This document shows, piece by piece, positions 1 through 6,500 of a DNA stretch of 11,736 nt. How positions within the stretch are numbered: position 1 is the first letter of the stretch; the number at the start of each line of letters is the position of its first letter. Position numbers and translations under genes: made by a program. The notes under the pieces are model-generated. The model was not told where the DNA came from and made no database searches. It saw only the letters and a program-made list of their open reading frames with translations. The DNA comes from SZAS-103 sp038216155 (GTDB lineage Bacteria; Pseudomonadota; Gammaproteobacteria; Xanthomonadales; Xanthomonadaceae), in assembly GCA_038216155.1 (NCBI GenBank), contig JBBQQH010000075.1:1-11736 (forward strand). Reading direction: 5' to 3'.

Positions 1-741
1 CCGGCACGATTCCAGCGCCCAATCGACCGGGTTGGCGATCGTCGGTTCGATGCCGGCGCCTAGATGCGGGCGCATAGCCAATTCACTGGCGTAGCGCGAG
101 GCATTGGTATCGTGATTGGCGAGGATGTAGTAATCCCACACCGCATGCAGGTTGCTGCCCTGCACGCCATCGACGTATTTCTCCCGCGCATACGCTTCGG
201 GCTGGACGCCGGTGCGCAGGCTGATCTGGTAACCATTGCCGCCGCGATCGTCGACATAGCCGGCGTGCATCGGTTGATGTACGTCGCCGACGAAGTGCAC
301 CAGGAATTTCAGCGCGTCGATGCGCGCTTGCCTGGATTGGGATGGATCGGCCAGCACCAGCCGCTGCGCGTCGATCGCGGCGATCACGCAGTCGCCATCC
401 GGACAGTTGCGCGGCGGCTGGTAGTTACAATCTGCGCGGGGGAAATTGACGTAGTGCCAGCGCTGGGTCTGCTTGAATCGCTCCGGATCGTTCTGGCGTA
501 GTGCATCGGCCCAGTTGGCGACGCCGGCAAGAGTAGGGTCGGACTCATCGCGCAGCAGGTCGGCCACTTGCGCGCGCGCTGCGGGCGACAGCTCGCGTTG
601 CGCAAGTTCGCCGACGATGCGGTGGCCTTCCGGTCCCCAGGCCAGCGCGGGAGCGATGCACGCCAGCAACAGCATCTGCAGCAACCGCAACAACAGCGGT
701 CTGGTTGGCGTCGGAATATTCTTTTGCATCGGGTTTCGCAT
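1..741 (-). CDS. Secreted S1/P1-family nuclease (C-terminus beyond window)
   Basis: This gene encodes a zinc-dependent phosphodiesterase of the S1/P1 nuclease family (single-stranded DNA/RNA nuclease and 3'-nucleotidase), exported across the inner membrane. The start at 741 has a good ribosome site (GGAAGG, 5 bases upstream). Residues 1-34 form a signal peptide ending ALA; the mature protein would begin with Trp (WGPEGH), and in this family the N-terminal Trp itself binds zinc. The zinc ligands can be read in order, in mature numbering: W1, H6, D45 (ANWAD), H62 (WHYVNFPR), H115 and D119 and H125 (HFVGDVHQPMH), H165 and D169 (NLHAVWD). Cysteines at mature 71, 79, 84 and 212 suit the family's disulfides. 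The window holds 247 codons, so probably only a few tens of residues are missing at the C-terminus. It is divergent from gap. Substrate preference cannot be read from sequence; the family assignment is secure. Confidence 0.93.
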   Translation of the reverse strand, partial: MRNPMQKNIPTPTRPLLLRLLQMLLLACIAPALAWGPEGHRIVGELAQRELSPAARAQVADLLRDESDPTLAGVANWADALRQNDPERFKQTQRWHYVNFPRADCNYQPPRNCPDGDCVIAAIDAQRLVLADPSQSRQARIDALKFLVHFVGDVHQPMHAGYVDDRGGNGYQISLRTGVQPEAYAREKYVDGVQGSNLHAVWDYYILANHDTNASRYASELAMRPHLGAGIEPTIANPVDWALESCR

Positions 742-850
742 TCAGACCTTCCTTGGGGGTGCCGCTGAAGCGGATGGGCGGTTAAAATGGCGGTCTGCGG
801 GACCCATCCAGCCATCCCGGACCACACCCCATATTCTCAGGAGCTTTGCC
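742..850. promoter_or_regulatory. Divergent intergenic region, nuclease gene / gap
   Basis: These 109 bases must carry the promoters of both the nuclease gene (minus) and gap (plus). The best -10-like element for gap is TTAAAAT at 782-788, but no good -35 box lies 16-18 bases upstream of it. gap has a clear ribosome site, AGGAG at 839-843, 7 bases before its ATG. The promoter is inferred from the layout and weak motifs only. Confidence 0.35.
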
Positions 851-1855
851 ATGCCGATCAAGGTCGCGATCAATGGTTTCGGCCGCATCGGTCGCAACGT
901 ACTGCGTTCAGCGTTGCAGAATTTCGGCACCGAGATCGAAATCGTCGCCATCAACGACCTGCTAGAGCCCGATTATCTGGCCTACATGTTGCAGTACGAC
1001 TCCGTGCACGGGCGCTTCAAGGGCGATGTGTCGGTCGACGGAAATCATCTGATCGTCAACGGCAAGAAGATCCGCCTGACCCAGGAACGCGATCCGGCCA
1101 ACCTGAAATGGGGCGAGGTCGATGCCGAAGTAGTAATCGAGTCGACCGGCCTGTTCCTCGACAAGACCAGCGCGCAGAAACACCTCGATGCGGGCGCGAA
1201 GAAGGTGCTCCTGTCGGCGCCGTCGAAGGACGATACGCCGATGTTCGTGTATGGCGTCAACCACAAGAAATATGCGGGCGAGGCGATCGTCTCCAACGCG
1301 AGCTGCACCACCAACTGCCTTGCGCCCTTGGCCAAGGTGCTCAACGACAAGTGGGGGATCAAGCGCGGCTTGATGACGACCGTGCACGCCGCGACCGCGA
1401 CGCAGAAAACAGTCGATGGCCCGAGCAACAAGGATTGGCGCGGCGGCCGCGGCATCCTCGAGAACATCATTCCGTCCAGCACCGGCGCGGCCAAGGCGGT
1501 CGGCGTGGTGATCCCGGAGCTCAACAAGAAGTTGACCGGAATGAGCTTCCGCGTGCCGACGTCGGATGTGTCGGTGGTCGATCTCACTGTAGAGCTTGAG
1601 AATCCAGCGACTTATGCAGAGATCTGCGCCGAAATGAAGGCGCAATCTGAAGGAGCTCTCAAGGGCATCCTCGGCTACACCGAAGACAAGGTCGTCGCCA
1701 CCGACTTCCGCGGCGACACCCGCACCTCGATCTTCGACGCCGACGCCGGCATCGCAATGGACAGCACCTTCGTCAAACTCATCGCCTGGTACGACAACGA
1801 ATGGGGCTATTCGAACAAGTGCCTGGAGATGGTGAAGGTGATGGCGGCGGAGTAG
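851..1855 (+). CDS. gap: Glyceraldehyde-3-phosphate dehydrogenase, type I
   Basis: A cytoplasmic glycolytic enzyme that oxidises and phosphorylates glyceraldehyde-3-phosphate to 1,3-bisphosphoglycerate with NAD. The protein has 334 residues, normal for the family. The Rossmann fold opens with INGFGRIGRN (residues 7-16), and Asn35-Asp36 at the end of the second strand point to NAD rather than NADP. The catalytic block SNASCTTNCLAPL places the nucleophile at Cys152, with its partner His179 in TTVHAATATQ. The C-terminal WYDNEWGYSN block is intact. The open frame extends 126 codons further upstream, but that part is antisense to the nuclease gene; ATG 851 has the ribosome site and the family N-terminus. 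It is not in an operon with pgk here, which lies 6.8 kb downstream with unrelated genes between. No convincing terminator hairpin follows it. Confidence 0.98.
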   Translation: MPIKVAINGFGRIGRNVLRSALQNFGTEIEIVAINDLLEPDYLAYMLQYDSVHGRFKGDVSVDGNHLIVNGKKIRLTQERDPANLKWGEVDAEVVIESTGLFLDKTSAQKHLDAGAKKVLLSAPSKDDTPMFVYGVNHKKYAGEAIVSNASCTTNCLAPLAKVLNDKWGIKRGLMTTVHAATATQKTVDGPSNKDWRGGRGILENIIPSSTGAAKAVGVVIPELNKKLTGMSFRVPTSDVSVVDLTVELENPATYAEICAEMKAQSEGALKGILGYTEDKVVATDFRGDTRTSIFDADAGIAMDSTFVKLIAWYDNEWGYSNKCLEMVKVMAAE

Positions 1856-1987
1856 TGGCGCCACGTTTGATTGGGTTGTGCGCGACGATCGCCACAATCC
1901 GCGCTGTGCGGGCCGCGTCGCAGGCAGTTACACGCAGAACCCGACGCGCGTAGGATCAGGCCTTCGTCGCCATCGCGAGGCCATCCG

Positions 1988-2794
1988 ATGAATCCGTTTG
2001 CAGGTCTGACCCTTGGTGTCGCGGCGATGCTGGCGATGGCGCCAGCCGCAGCGGCCGACAGTGGGTTCCTCGATCGCTCGGTCACGGTCGATGGCGTTTC
2101 GTATCGCTATCAAGTGTATGTTCCGGTCGATTACACGCCGGACAAGTTGTGGCCGATTGCACTGTTCCTGCATGGCTCGGGCGAGCGCGGCGATGATGGA
2201 CTGGTGCAAACCCAAGCCGGACTCGGTAGCGCGATTCGCGGCGATCGCAAGCGCTTTCCGATGTTGGTGGTGATGCCGCAGGCACAGCCCGATACGCGCT
2301 GGACAGGCGCGATGGCAGCGCAGGCACTTGCGGCGCTAGACCAATCAATCAAGGAATTCCACGGCGATCCGCAGCGCGTGTATCTCACCGGACTGTCGAT
2401 GGGCGGGCAGGGCGTTTGGTACATCGCCGCCGCGAACCCGCACCGGTTTGCAGCGATTGCGCCGATCTGCGGCTATGTGAATCTAGACGCTGCCGATTTC
2501 ACCGATGCGCAGAACCGCGCGCTAATCGCGCAGTACCCGTTCATCGCAGAAAAGGATCCCTACGCCGCCGTTGCCAAGCGGATCGGGAAGACGCCGGTGT
2601 GGATCTTCCACGGTGCTGCCGACGACCTCGTGCCGCCCGCCGAATCGCGAAACATGGCCGAACAGTTGCGCGCGCAAGGCGATGAAGTGCGCTTCAACGA
2701 ATATCCAGGCGTTAACCACGGCGCCTGGGATCGCGCTTATGCCGAACCCGAGTTGATTCCCTGGCTGCTGTTGCATCGGCTGGATGCGAAATGA
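1988..2794 (+). CDS. Secreted alpha/beta-hydrolase (esterase / dienelactone-hydrolase-like)
   Basis: A serine hydrolase of the alpha/beta fold, 268 residues, probably periplasmic or secreted. Residues 1-23 form a signal peptide (MNPFAGLT...APAAAA). The oxyanion-region HGSGERGDDG follows the first core strands. The nucleophile elbow is GLSMGG with Ser137; the acid is probably Asp212 in HGAADDLVP; the base is His244 in GVNHGAW. This set matches the putative carboxylesterase or polysaccharide-esterase-like hydrolases often labelled prolyl oligopeptidase family or phospholipase/carboxylesterase. A longer frame opens at 1871, but 1988 has a GAGG site 7 bases upstream and a signal peptide directly after it. 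It follows gap by 132 bases with no clear terminator between, so read-through is possible. The substrate is unknown. Confidence 0.85.
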   Translation: MNPFAGLTLGVAAMLAMAPAAAADSGFLDRSVTVDGVSYRYQVYVPVDYTPDKLWPIALFLHGSGERGDDGLVQTQAGLGSAIRGDRKRFPMLVVMPQAQPDTRWTGAMAAQALAALDQSIKEFHGDPQRVYLTGLSMGGQGVWYIAAANPHRFAAIAPICGYVNLDAADFTDAQNRALIAQYPFIAEKDPYAAVAKRIGKTPVWIFHGAADDLVPPAESRNMAEQLRAQGDEVRFNEYPGVNHGAWDRAYAEPELIPWLLLHRLDAK

Positions 2795-2805
2795 AATCAC
2801 GAAAT

Positions 2806-3177
2806 CTAACTTGCGTAGTCGATATTGCGATGGCTCGCGGTGAGAAGTACGGCTACCAATGGCACGCCAAAAACAACCAGTGCTCCAAGCAGATAGAAGA
2901 TCGTCTGTGCGGCATTGCCGTTGAATGCAAGCGGCAGTAACAGGACGAGTGGCAAGCCGATTGCGCGTCTTCGCGTGAGCAGAAAGGCTCCCAGCGCGAC
3001 GATGGCGCACAGGTCAGTCACAAGCCAGCGATCACCGAGGCCAATTTTGGCTGGTGGTACTACATCGATCAACTGAGCGCCAAGTCCCCATGCTATAGCG
3101 AAGAAGAGCAAAATCCATGCGACTGCATCCGATAACCGAAAGAGCAATCTCGTAATGGAGCTAATATCTTTCTTCAT
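2806..3177 (-). CDS. Small four-helix inner-membrane protein, unknown function
   Basis: I do not recognise this 123-residue protein. It has a short basic N-terminus (MKKDISSITR) and four hydrophobic segments, at about 17-37, 51-68, 73-87 and 91-113, with a basic TRRR loop after the second. That suggests an inner-membrane protein with little outside the membrane. It converges on the hydrolase gene, with only 11 bases between the two stop codons, so neither has room for a simple terminator there. The ATG at 3177 has no clear ribosome site within 10 bases. The next minus-strand gene ends 71 bases upstream, so the two could share a transcript. Its clear hydrophobic periodicity makes it more likely real than a shadow. 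Confidence 0.65.
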   Translation of the reverse strand: MKKDISSITRLLFRLSDAVAWILLFFAIAWGLGAQLIDVVPPAKIGLGDRWLVTDLCAIVALGAFLLTRRRAIGLPLVLLLPLAFNGNAAQTIFYLLGALVVFGVPLVAVLLTASHRNIDYAS

Positions 3178-3248
3178 GAGCGCATCAACCCGTCTCCATG
3201 TGTGTTCTCAGTGTAGCGCCGCCCCGATGCATCGACGGGTGGTTCGCC
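3178..3248 (-). other. Intergenic palindrome between two minus-strand genes
   Basis: The spacer downstream of the barrel gene contains the perfect 10-base palindrome CGATGCATCG at 3225-3234, flanked by CCC (3222-3224) and GGG (3237-3239). Read on the minus strand it could fold as a hairpin with a TGCA loop and a two-base bulge. No run of T follows, so it is at best a weak or factor-assisted terminator. Confidence 0.25.
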
Positions 3249-4007
3249 TCAGTTGAAAAACACCGACACCCCAAACCCCGCCTGCACATCCGGGCTACGC
3301 GAAGTCAAACCACGTAATCCGTAAACATCGAGCTGCACACAATCGTGCAGCAACCAGGTGAGTCCACCGCCAGCGACCGTACTCGACTCGCCACCGCCAA
3401 ATGTGTGGCCGGCTTCGATGTAACCGCCGAGATTTTCGCTGATCGGAAATCCGAAATTCGGCGACAGCGTCCATGTGCTCTGGCCACCACTGCGATCGAC
3501 GTTCGCGTAGAACGCTAGCGAGCGGCCGCCGCCGAGGTCGCGTGCGATGGTCGCCCCGAGCGAGACGATCGGCCATTCGTTGCTGAAGGCGGCCGATCCT
3601 GTATCGGCGGTCACGCTGCCGAGCAGGGCAAAGCTGACATTCTTTCTCGCCAGCGGCGGTGCCCATTTCACCGCGACCTTGCTATCGCCGGCGCCAGTAT
3701 CGTGAAATGACGTTCCGCCGGCGTGTACATCCAGACGGTTCCACAACGAGCCGGAAAGCTGCACCTCGATCACTGAAGTCAGGCCGATGCGAACGGTCGT
3801 GTCGGCCGAATAGCTGGTGCTGCGCACACCATCGCTGTTGTCGTGTTCCAGATCTGGCAACCCTTGTTCCCAATCAAACGATCCGGGCGGCATCACAGAT
3901 GTGCCGAACGCAATGCCTGGGCGGTCGAATGACGGCGCGTCGGCCTGCGCCGAGACAGGAAGTGCGACAAGCAAAGAAGCCGCGCAGATGATTTTGGATT
4001 TGCGCAT
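3249..4007 (-). CDS. Outer-membrane beta-barrel-like protein (Phenol_MetA_deg / transporter type)
   Basis: A 252-residue exported protein. Residues 1-22 form a signal peptide ending SAQA. The rest is made of alternating amphipathic strands rich in Gly, Ser, Thr and aromatic residues, with turn-like DTGAGDSKVAVKWA and GGYIEAGHTFGGGESS segments, and it ends in GVSVFFN, like the strand-final ends of outer-membrane barrels. The segment order (exported start, FDWEQGLPD, then an R-I-G-L-T-S-VIEVQL strand, GDSKVAVKW, and a GHTFGGG strand near the end) resembles the family catalogued as MetA-pathway of phenol degradation, often named simply transporter. That name does not establish a role in phenol metabolism. 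No strong ribosome site is visible before the ATG at 4007. It is divergent from the Sel1-repeat gene across 130 bases. A general porin-like protein is an alternative. Confidence 0.7.
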   Translation of the reverse strand: MRKSKIICAASLLVALPVSAQADAPSFDRPGIAFGTSVMPPGSFDWEQGLPDLEHDNSDGVRSTSYSADTTVRIGLTSVIEVQLSGSLWNRLDVHAGGTSFHDTGAGDSKVAVKWAPPLARKNVSFALLGSVTADTGSAAFSNEWPIVSLGATIARDLGGGRSLAFYANVDRSGGQSTWTLSPNFGFPISENLGGYIEAGHTFGGGESSTVAGGGLTWLLHDCVQLDVYGLRGLTSRSPDVQAGFGVSVFFN

Positions 4008-4137
4008 TACGGGGCCGATTAAAAAGGATCGCGCTGAAAGAAGATCATCAATTGTCGATTTTGGTCGAAATCAATATCGCTGAAGCAACTGACTAATGCT
4101 CTAGAATGCCGCGACTTGAATCCAAAGGCGAGTAGCG
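4008..4137. promoter_or_regulatory. Divergent intergenic region, barrel gene / Sel1-repeat gene
   Basis: A stretch of 130 bases, more AT-rich than its surroundings, between two divergent exported-protein genes. For the plus gene, TAGAAT at 4102-4107 is a good -10 match (5 of 6), although no -35 box sits at the right distance; AAAGG at 4124-4128, 9 bases before ATG 4138, is a usable ribosome site. I could not pick a convincing minus-strand promoter. No long inverted repeat is visible. Confidence 0.35.
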
Positions 4138-5112
4138 ATGCGGACTGCAAACATTCTGCTGTGCGTATATCTGGCATGCCTCACCGCTGCGCCGATGCAA
4201 TTATCGTTCGCGGGCGCGATCCATGCGGCACCCAGTAGTGCCCAGCAACCGGCGTTTGACTCCAAAGGTGAGCATCAAGATCCTCCCGCCTCCTGCAGCG
4301 CTGATAACACCACGCCTGATGACATTGCCTATGCCACGTTGCTTGATCCAGATGCCGACATGCTGAAGCGACAACATGAATTCAGTGAGCTTGAGAGCTT
4401 GGCTAAGTCGGGAAATCTGCAAGCTTTGTACTGCGCTGGATCGCTCTATCGCGCTGGCCACATCCTGCCGCACGCGTTGGTCGATCGCGACTTGACCAAA
4501 GCACGGCTGTACCTGAGTCATGCGGCGGTGAACGGCAAGCTTGAGGCGATGCGCAAACTGGCTGAAATCGAACTGGTGGCCAAGCATCCAGTCGAGGCAA
4601 TGGTCTGGGCTCAGGTGTTTGCCCACTACGAACCACTGCTTGAAAAGATGCCTCCGGATCTGGCCGACAAGGGCCCTGTGGCTGATCTGTTGGCTCGAAC
4701 ATTTGATGCGTTCGGCTCGCGCGATATCAAGGCGGTGCAGCGCGATGTGGGCGCTTTCATGCAGCAATACGATTCGACCATCTCTGCAGCATCGAAAAAA
4801 ACACTGCAGATTCAGGCATGCCCTGACAACCAAATGATATCTGCTGGCGAAGTCCAGCAACCTGCCGGAACGAATTCCGGAGCTTTCATGGATGGTCAAG
4901 CGAAACCAGGGACCGCAGAATTTTTCCTCGTATTCAAACCCGATGGCAGTGTTACTAAGGCGCTCCCGCTGGATGCAGTGCCCGATCCTGAATTGCTTCG
5001 AATGTTGCGTCCGATTGCCGAGCAAAGTCGCGTGCGACCATCCGTAGTTCCTGCTCGGTACGCTTTGCTTCCGGTAGCGTATACATTCGGGGAGGCGCAG
5101 GTTCGTAAGTGA
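4138..5112 (+). CDS. Exported Sel1-repeat protein with TonB-C-like C-terminal domain
   Basis: A 324-residue protein with an N-terminal signal peptide (about residues 1-30, ending AIHA). A low-complexity Ser/Pro/Asp linker follows to about residue 70. Residues about 84-131 and 132-165 form two helical Sel1-type (TPR-related) repeats: LESLAKSGNLQALYCAGSLY with the DRDLTKARLYLSHAA continuation, then NGKLEAMRKLAEIEL. These repeats generally bind proteins. Residues about 259-320 (AEFFLVFKPDGSVTKALP..., then RVRPSVVPARYALLPVAYTFG) have the strand-turn-helix-strand look of the TonB C-terminal domain family, which is also found detached from energy transduction. I infer a periplasmic adaptor-type protein; no enzyme motif is seen. 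It is convergent with the GNAT gene and divergent from the barrel gene. No gene name is justified. Confidence 0.75.
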   Translation: MRTANILLCVYLACLTAAPMQLSFAGAIHAAPSSAQQPAFDSKGEHQDPPASCSADNTTPDDIAYATLLDPDADMLKRQHEFSELESLAKSGNLQALYCAGSLYRAGHILPHALVDRDLTKARLYLSHAAVNGKLEAMRKLAEIELVAKHPVEAMVWAQVFAHYEPLLEKMPPDLADKGPVADLLARTFDAFGSRDIKAVQRDVGAFMQQYDSTISAASKKTLQIQACPDNQMISAGEVQQPAGTNSGAFMDGQAKPGTAEFFLVFKPDGSVTKALPLDAVPDPELLRMLRPIAEQSRVRPSVVPARYALLPVAYTFGEAQVRK

Positions 5113-5132
5113 ATCTGTAAAATTCGCGGTAT

Positions 5133-5148
5133 CGGCAACTGTCTGCCG
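5133..5148. terminator. Short stem-loop between convergent genes
   Basis: CGGCA (5133-5137) and TGCCG (5144-5148) form a 5-bp stem with a 6-base loop, between the stop codons of the Sel1-repeat gene (5112) and the GNAT gene (5172). No T-run follows on the plus strand; on the minus strand TTTT appears about 10 bases past the stem. A weak bidirectional terminator is possible but not shown. Confidence 0.22.
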
Positions 5149-5171
5149 TCCTCGGCTGGTACGAACGCCGG

Positions 5172-5738
5172 TCAACAAGGCTCCTCACGCACCAACCCAT
5201 ACCACGCGGTGTCGTGCCATTGCCCGTGCACAAACCAGCGGTCGCGCATGGTGCCTTCGTTGACGAAGCCGAAGCGTTCGAACAGGCGGCGCGAGGGGTG
5301 ATTGTCCGGATCGGTGTCGGCCTCGAGCCGTCGCAGGTCCAGCACGTTCCAGGCGAACTCGATCATCAGGCGCATCGCCTCGGCCGCGTGGCCGCGACCC
5401 TGCATCGACGGCAGCAGCGCATAGCCGATCATGCCGCGTCGATGCGTGCGGTCCAGCTGAAACAGCGACATCGTGCCGATCAGCGCATCGTCTGCGTTTG
5501 CGGCGATCGCCCATTGGTAGAACTCGTGGGTTTCGCGCTCGGCACGCATGCGATCCAGGTAGTCGCGCGCCTGTTGCAATTGCGTCCACGGCTCCTGGCT
5601 CCAGTAACGGGTGACTTCGACATCGCCGAACAGGGTCAGCAACGCCGGCGAATCATCGTCGCGATACCCGCGCAGCGACACGCCGGCGCCGGCCAGGCGC
5701 GGCGTGCGAGGAATGGTGCGATTCGATGGATCCTTCAT
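5172..5738 (-). CDS. GNAT-family N-acetyltransferase, RimJ/RimL type
   Basis: A cytoplasmic acetyl-CoA-dependent N-acyltransferase of 188 residues, a normal length for this branch. RLAGAGVSLRGYRDDDSPAL (residues 14-33) is the usual opening of the RimJ/RimL type. The acetyl-CoA pyrophosphate loop is motif A, SMQGRGHAAEA, with Q113-G-R-G-H-A118. The late block NHPSRRLFERFGFVNEGTMRD (about 146-166) is the conserved N-x-x-S-x-x-x-x-E-x-x-GF element. The open frame runs 58 codons further upstream to 5912, but that part lacks family similarity and lies in the fabA upstream region, so ATG 5738 is preferred; its ribosome site is weak. The substrate (ribosomal protein, another protein or a small molecule) cannot be told. 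It is divergent from fabA. Confidence 0.88.
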   Translation of the reverse strand: MKDPSNRTIPRTPRLAGAGVSLRGYRDDDSPALLTLFGDVEVTRYWSQEPWTQLQQARDYLDRMRAERETHEFYQWAIAANADDALIGTMSLFQLDRTHRRGMIGYALLPSMQGRGHAAEAMRLMIEFAWNVLDLRRLEADTDPDNHPSRRLFERFGFVNEGTMRDRWFVHGQWHDTAWYGLVREEPC

Positions 5739-5830
5739 CGGTGCAGTCTGCCTATCGGTGGCTGTCGTTTCAATGCGTGAAGACGTGCCAGAAAGCAGCC
5801 TGCGCGATCCGCGCTGGCGGCGTTCCATAC

Positions 5831-5857
5831 GGCATCGCATGGTGACGTCGCGATGCC
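5831..5857. promoter_or_regulatory. Perfect 8-bp inverted repeat upstream of fabA
   Basis: GGCATCGC (5831-5838) and GCGATGCC (5850-5857) are exact reverse complements separated by 11 bases, and the spacer includes the palindrome GACGTC at 5844-5849. The element lies in the 245-base region between the divergent GNAT and fabA genes. It could be a repressor operator or an RNA hairpin. No T-run follows, so it is not an ordinary terminator. Confidence 0.35.
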
Positions 5858-5886
5858 ATTCTTCACGCGTCCGTGGCTGATATCGA

Positions 5887-5895
5887 TGCGATACT
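5887..5895 (+). promoter_or_regulatory. Possible extended -10 promoter for fabA operon
   Basis: TGC directly precedes GATACT (5890-5895), giving an extended -10 arrangement with 4 of 6 consensus matches. Transcription would begin near 5902, just ahead of the leader ribosome site at 5915. There is no clear -35 box, so this is only a candidate. Confidence 0.22.
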
Positions 5896-5921
5896 GCCGC
5901 CTCAAGCCGCACCCGGAGGGG

Positions 5922-5938
5922 TCGATGCCGCGCATCGA
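5922..5938 (+). promoter_or_regulatory. Hairpin enclosing the leader start codon
   Basis: TCGATGC (5922-5928) and GCATCGA (5932-5938) form a perfect 7-bp stem with the three-base loop CGC. The ATG of the leader frame (5925-5927) is inside the 5' arm, and the GGAGG ribosome site (5915-5919) ends three bases before the stem. If it forms in the mRNA, the hairpin would hide the leader start and so dampen initiation. Pairing is seen directly; the regulatory role is inferred. Confidence 0.4.
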
Positions 5939-5987
5939 AGCGGGCCTTCCGGACGCATGCCGATTCCTACAACTGATGACTCGATGA
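5925..5987 (+). CDS. Putative 20-codon leader peptide coupled to fabA
   Basis: This short frame begins with ATG at 5925, 5 bases after GGAGG (5915-5919), the strongest ribosome site near fabA. It runs 20 codons (MPRIEAGLPD... ending QLMTR) and stops at TGA 5985-5987. That stop overlaps the fabA ATG (5984-5986) as ATGA, the usual geometry for translational coupling, and fabA has no recognisable ribosome site of its own. The peptide has no run of a single amino acid, so a classic attenuation leader is unlikely; its likely job is to deliver ribosomes to fabA. An alternative is that the frame is accidental and fabA is initiated without a Shine-Dalgarno sequence. Confidence 0.45.
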   Translation: MPRIEAGLPDACRFLQLMTR

Positions 5988-6499
5988 CCCAGCCTTCCTC
6001 GTTCGATTTCGAACAACTACTTGCCTGCGGGCGCGGCGAATTGTTTGGCCCCGGCAACGCGCGCTTGCCCGCGCCGCCGATGCTGATGTTTGATCGCATC
6101 ACGCACGTGGCATCCGACGGTGGTGCATACGGCAAAGGCGAGTTGCGGGCCGAACTGGATATCCGCCCCGACCTGTGGTTTTTTGCCTGCCACTTCGAAG
6201 GCGATCCGGTGATGCCGGGCTGCCTTGGCGTGGACGCAATGTGGCAGCTAGCTGGTTTTTATCTTCCGTGGCTTGGCGAACGCGGCCGCGGTCGTGCGTT
6301 AGGCGTCGGCGAGGTCAAGTTTTCCGGGCAGGTATTGCCAAGCGCAAAACTGGTGCGCTACGAAATTAGTATCCGACGCGTCGTACGCGGCAAACTGTCG
6401 CTGGTGATCGCCGACGGCAAAACGTTTGTCGACGATCAAGAAATTTACGCCGCCAGCAATTTGCGCGTCGGCCTGTTCCGTTCCACCGAGGGCTTCTGA
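5984..6499 (+). CDS. fabA: 3-hydroxydecanoyl-ACP dehydratase/isomerase FabA
   Basis: A cytoplasmic enzyme of type II fatty-acid synthesis. It dehydrates 3-hydroxydecanoyl-ACP to trans-2-decenoyl-ACP and isomerises it to cis-3-decenoyl-ACP, the branch point to unsaturated fatty acids. The protein has 171 residues, about the usual length for FabA. The opening FDFEQLLACGRGELFG and LPAPPMLMFDRI are typical, and the active site is complete: His70 in FFACHFEGDPVMPG and Asp84 in CLGVDAMWQ. RALGVGEVKFSGQVLP and a final VGLFRSTEGF also match. The open frame continues upstream to 5873 and has another ATG at 5957, but the FabA N-terminus and the ATGA overlap with a leader frame favour 5984. fabB follows after one base, so the pair is one operon. 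Confidence 0.96.
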   Translation: MTQPSSFDFEQLLACGRGELFGPGNARLPAPPMLMFDRITHVASDGGAYGKGELRAELDIRPDLWFFACHFEGDPVMPGCLGVDAMWQLAGFYLPWLGERGRGRALGVGEVKFSGQVLPSAKLVRYEISIRRVVRGKLSLVIADGKTFVDDQEIYAASNLRVGLFRSTEGF

Positions 6500-6500
6500 G

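Noticed and set aside
473..850. A 126-codon N-terminal extension of gap
   Set aside because: It is antisense to the nuclease gene, absent from known GAPDH proteins, and ATG 851 has a good ribosome site.
1855..1864. Palindrome GTGGCGCCAC at the gap stop codon as a terminator
   Set aside because: It has no loop room for a stable hairpin and no T-run follows; a further weak CCGC/GCGG stem at 1899-1911 also lacks one.
962..1897. A 311-codon open frame on the minus strand opposite gap
   Set aside because: It is fully antisense to a clear gap gene, has no ribosome site or recognisable domain, and GC-rich coding DNA often leaves long antisense frames open.
4201..5178. A 325-codon minus-strand frame opposite the Sel1-repeat gene
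   Set aside because: Its translation is rich in Arg, His and Gln without domain pattern, while the plus strand has a signal peptide, repeats and a ribosome site.
5873..5983. A longer fabA beginning at 5873 or 5957
   Set aside because: The extra residues do not resemble the FabA N-terminus, no ribosome site precedes those starts, and the strong GGAGG at 5915 serves a different frame.
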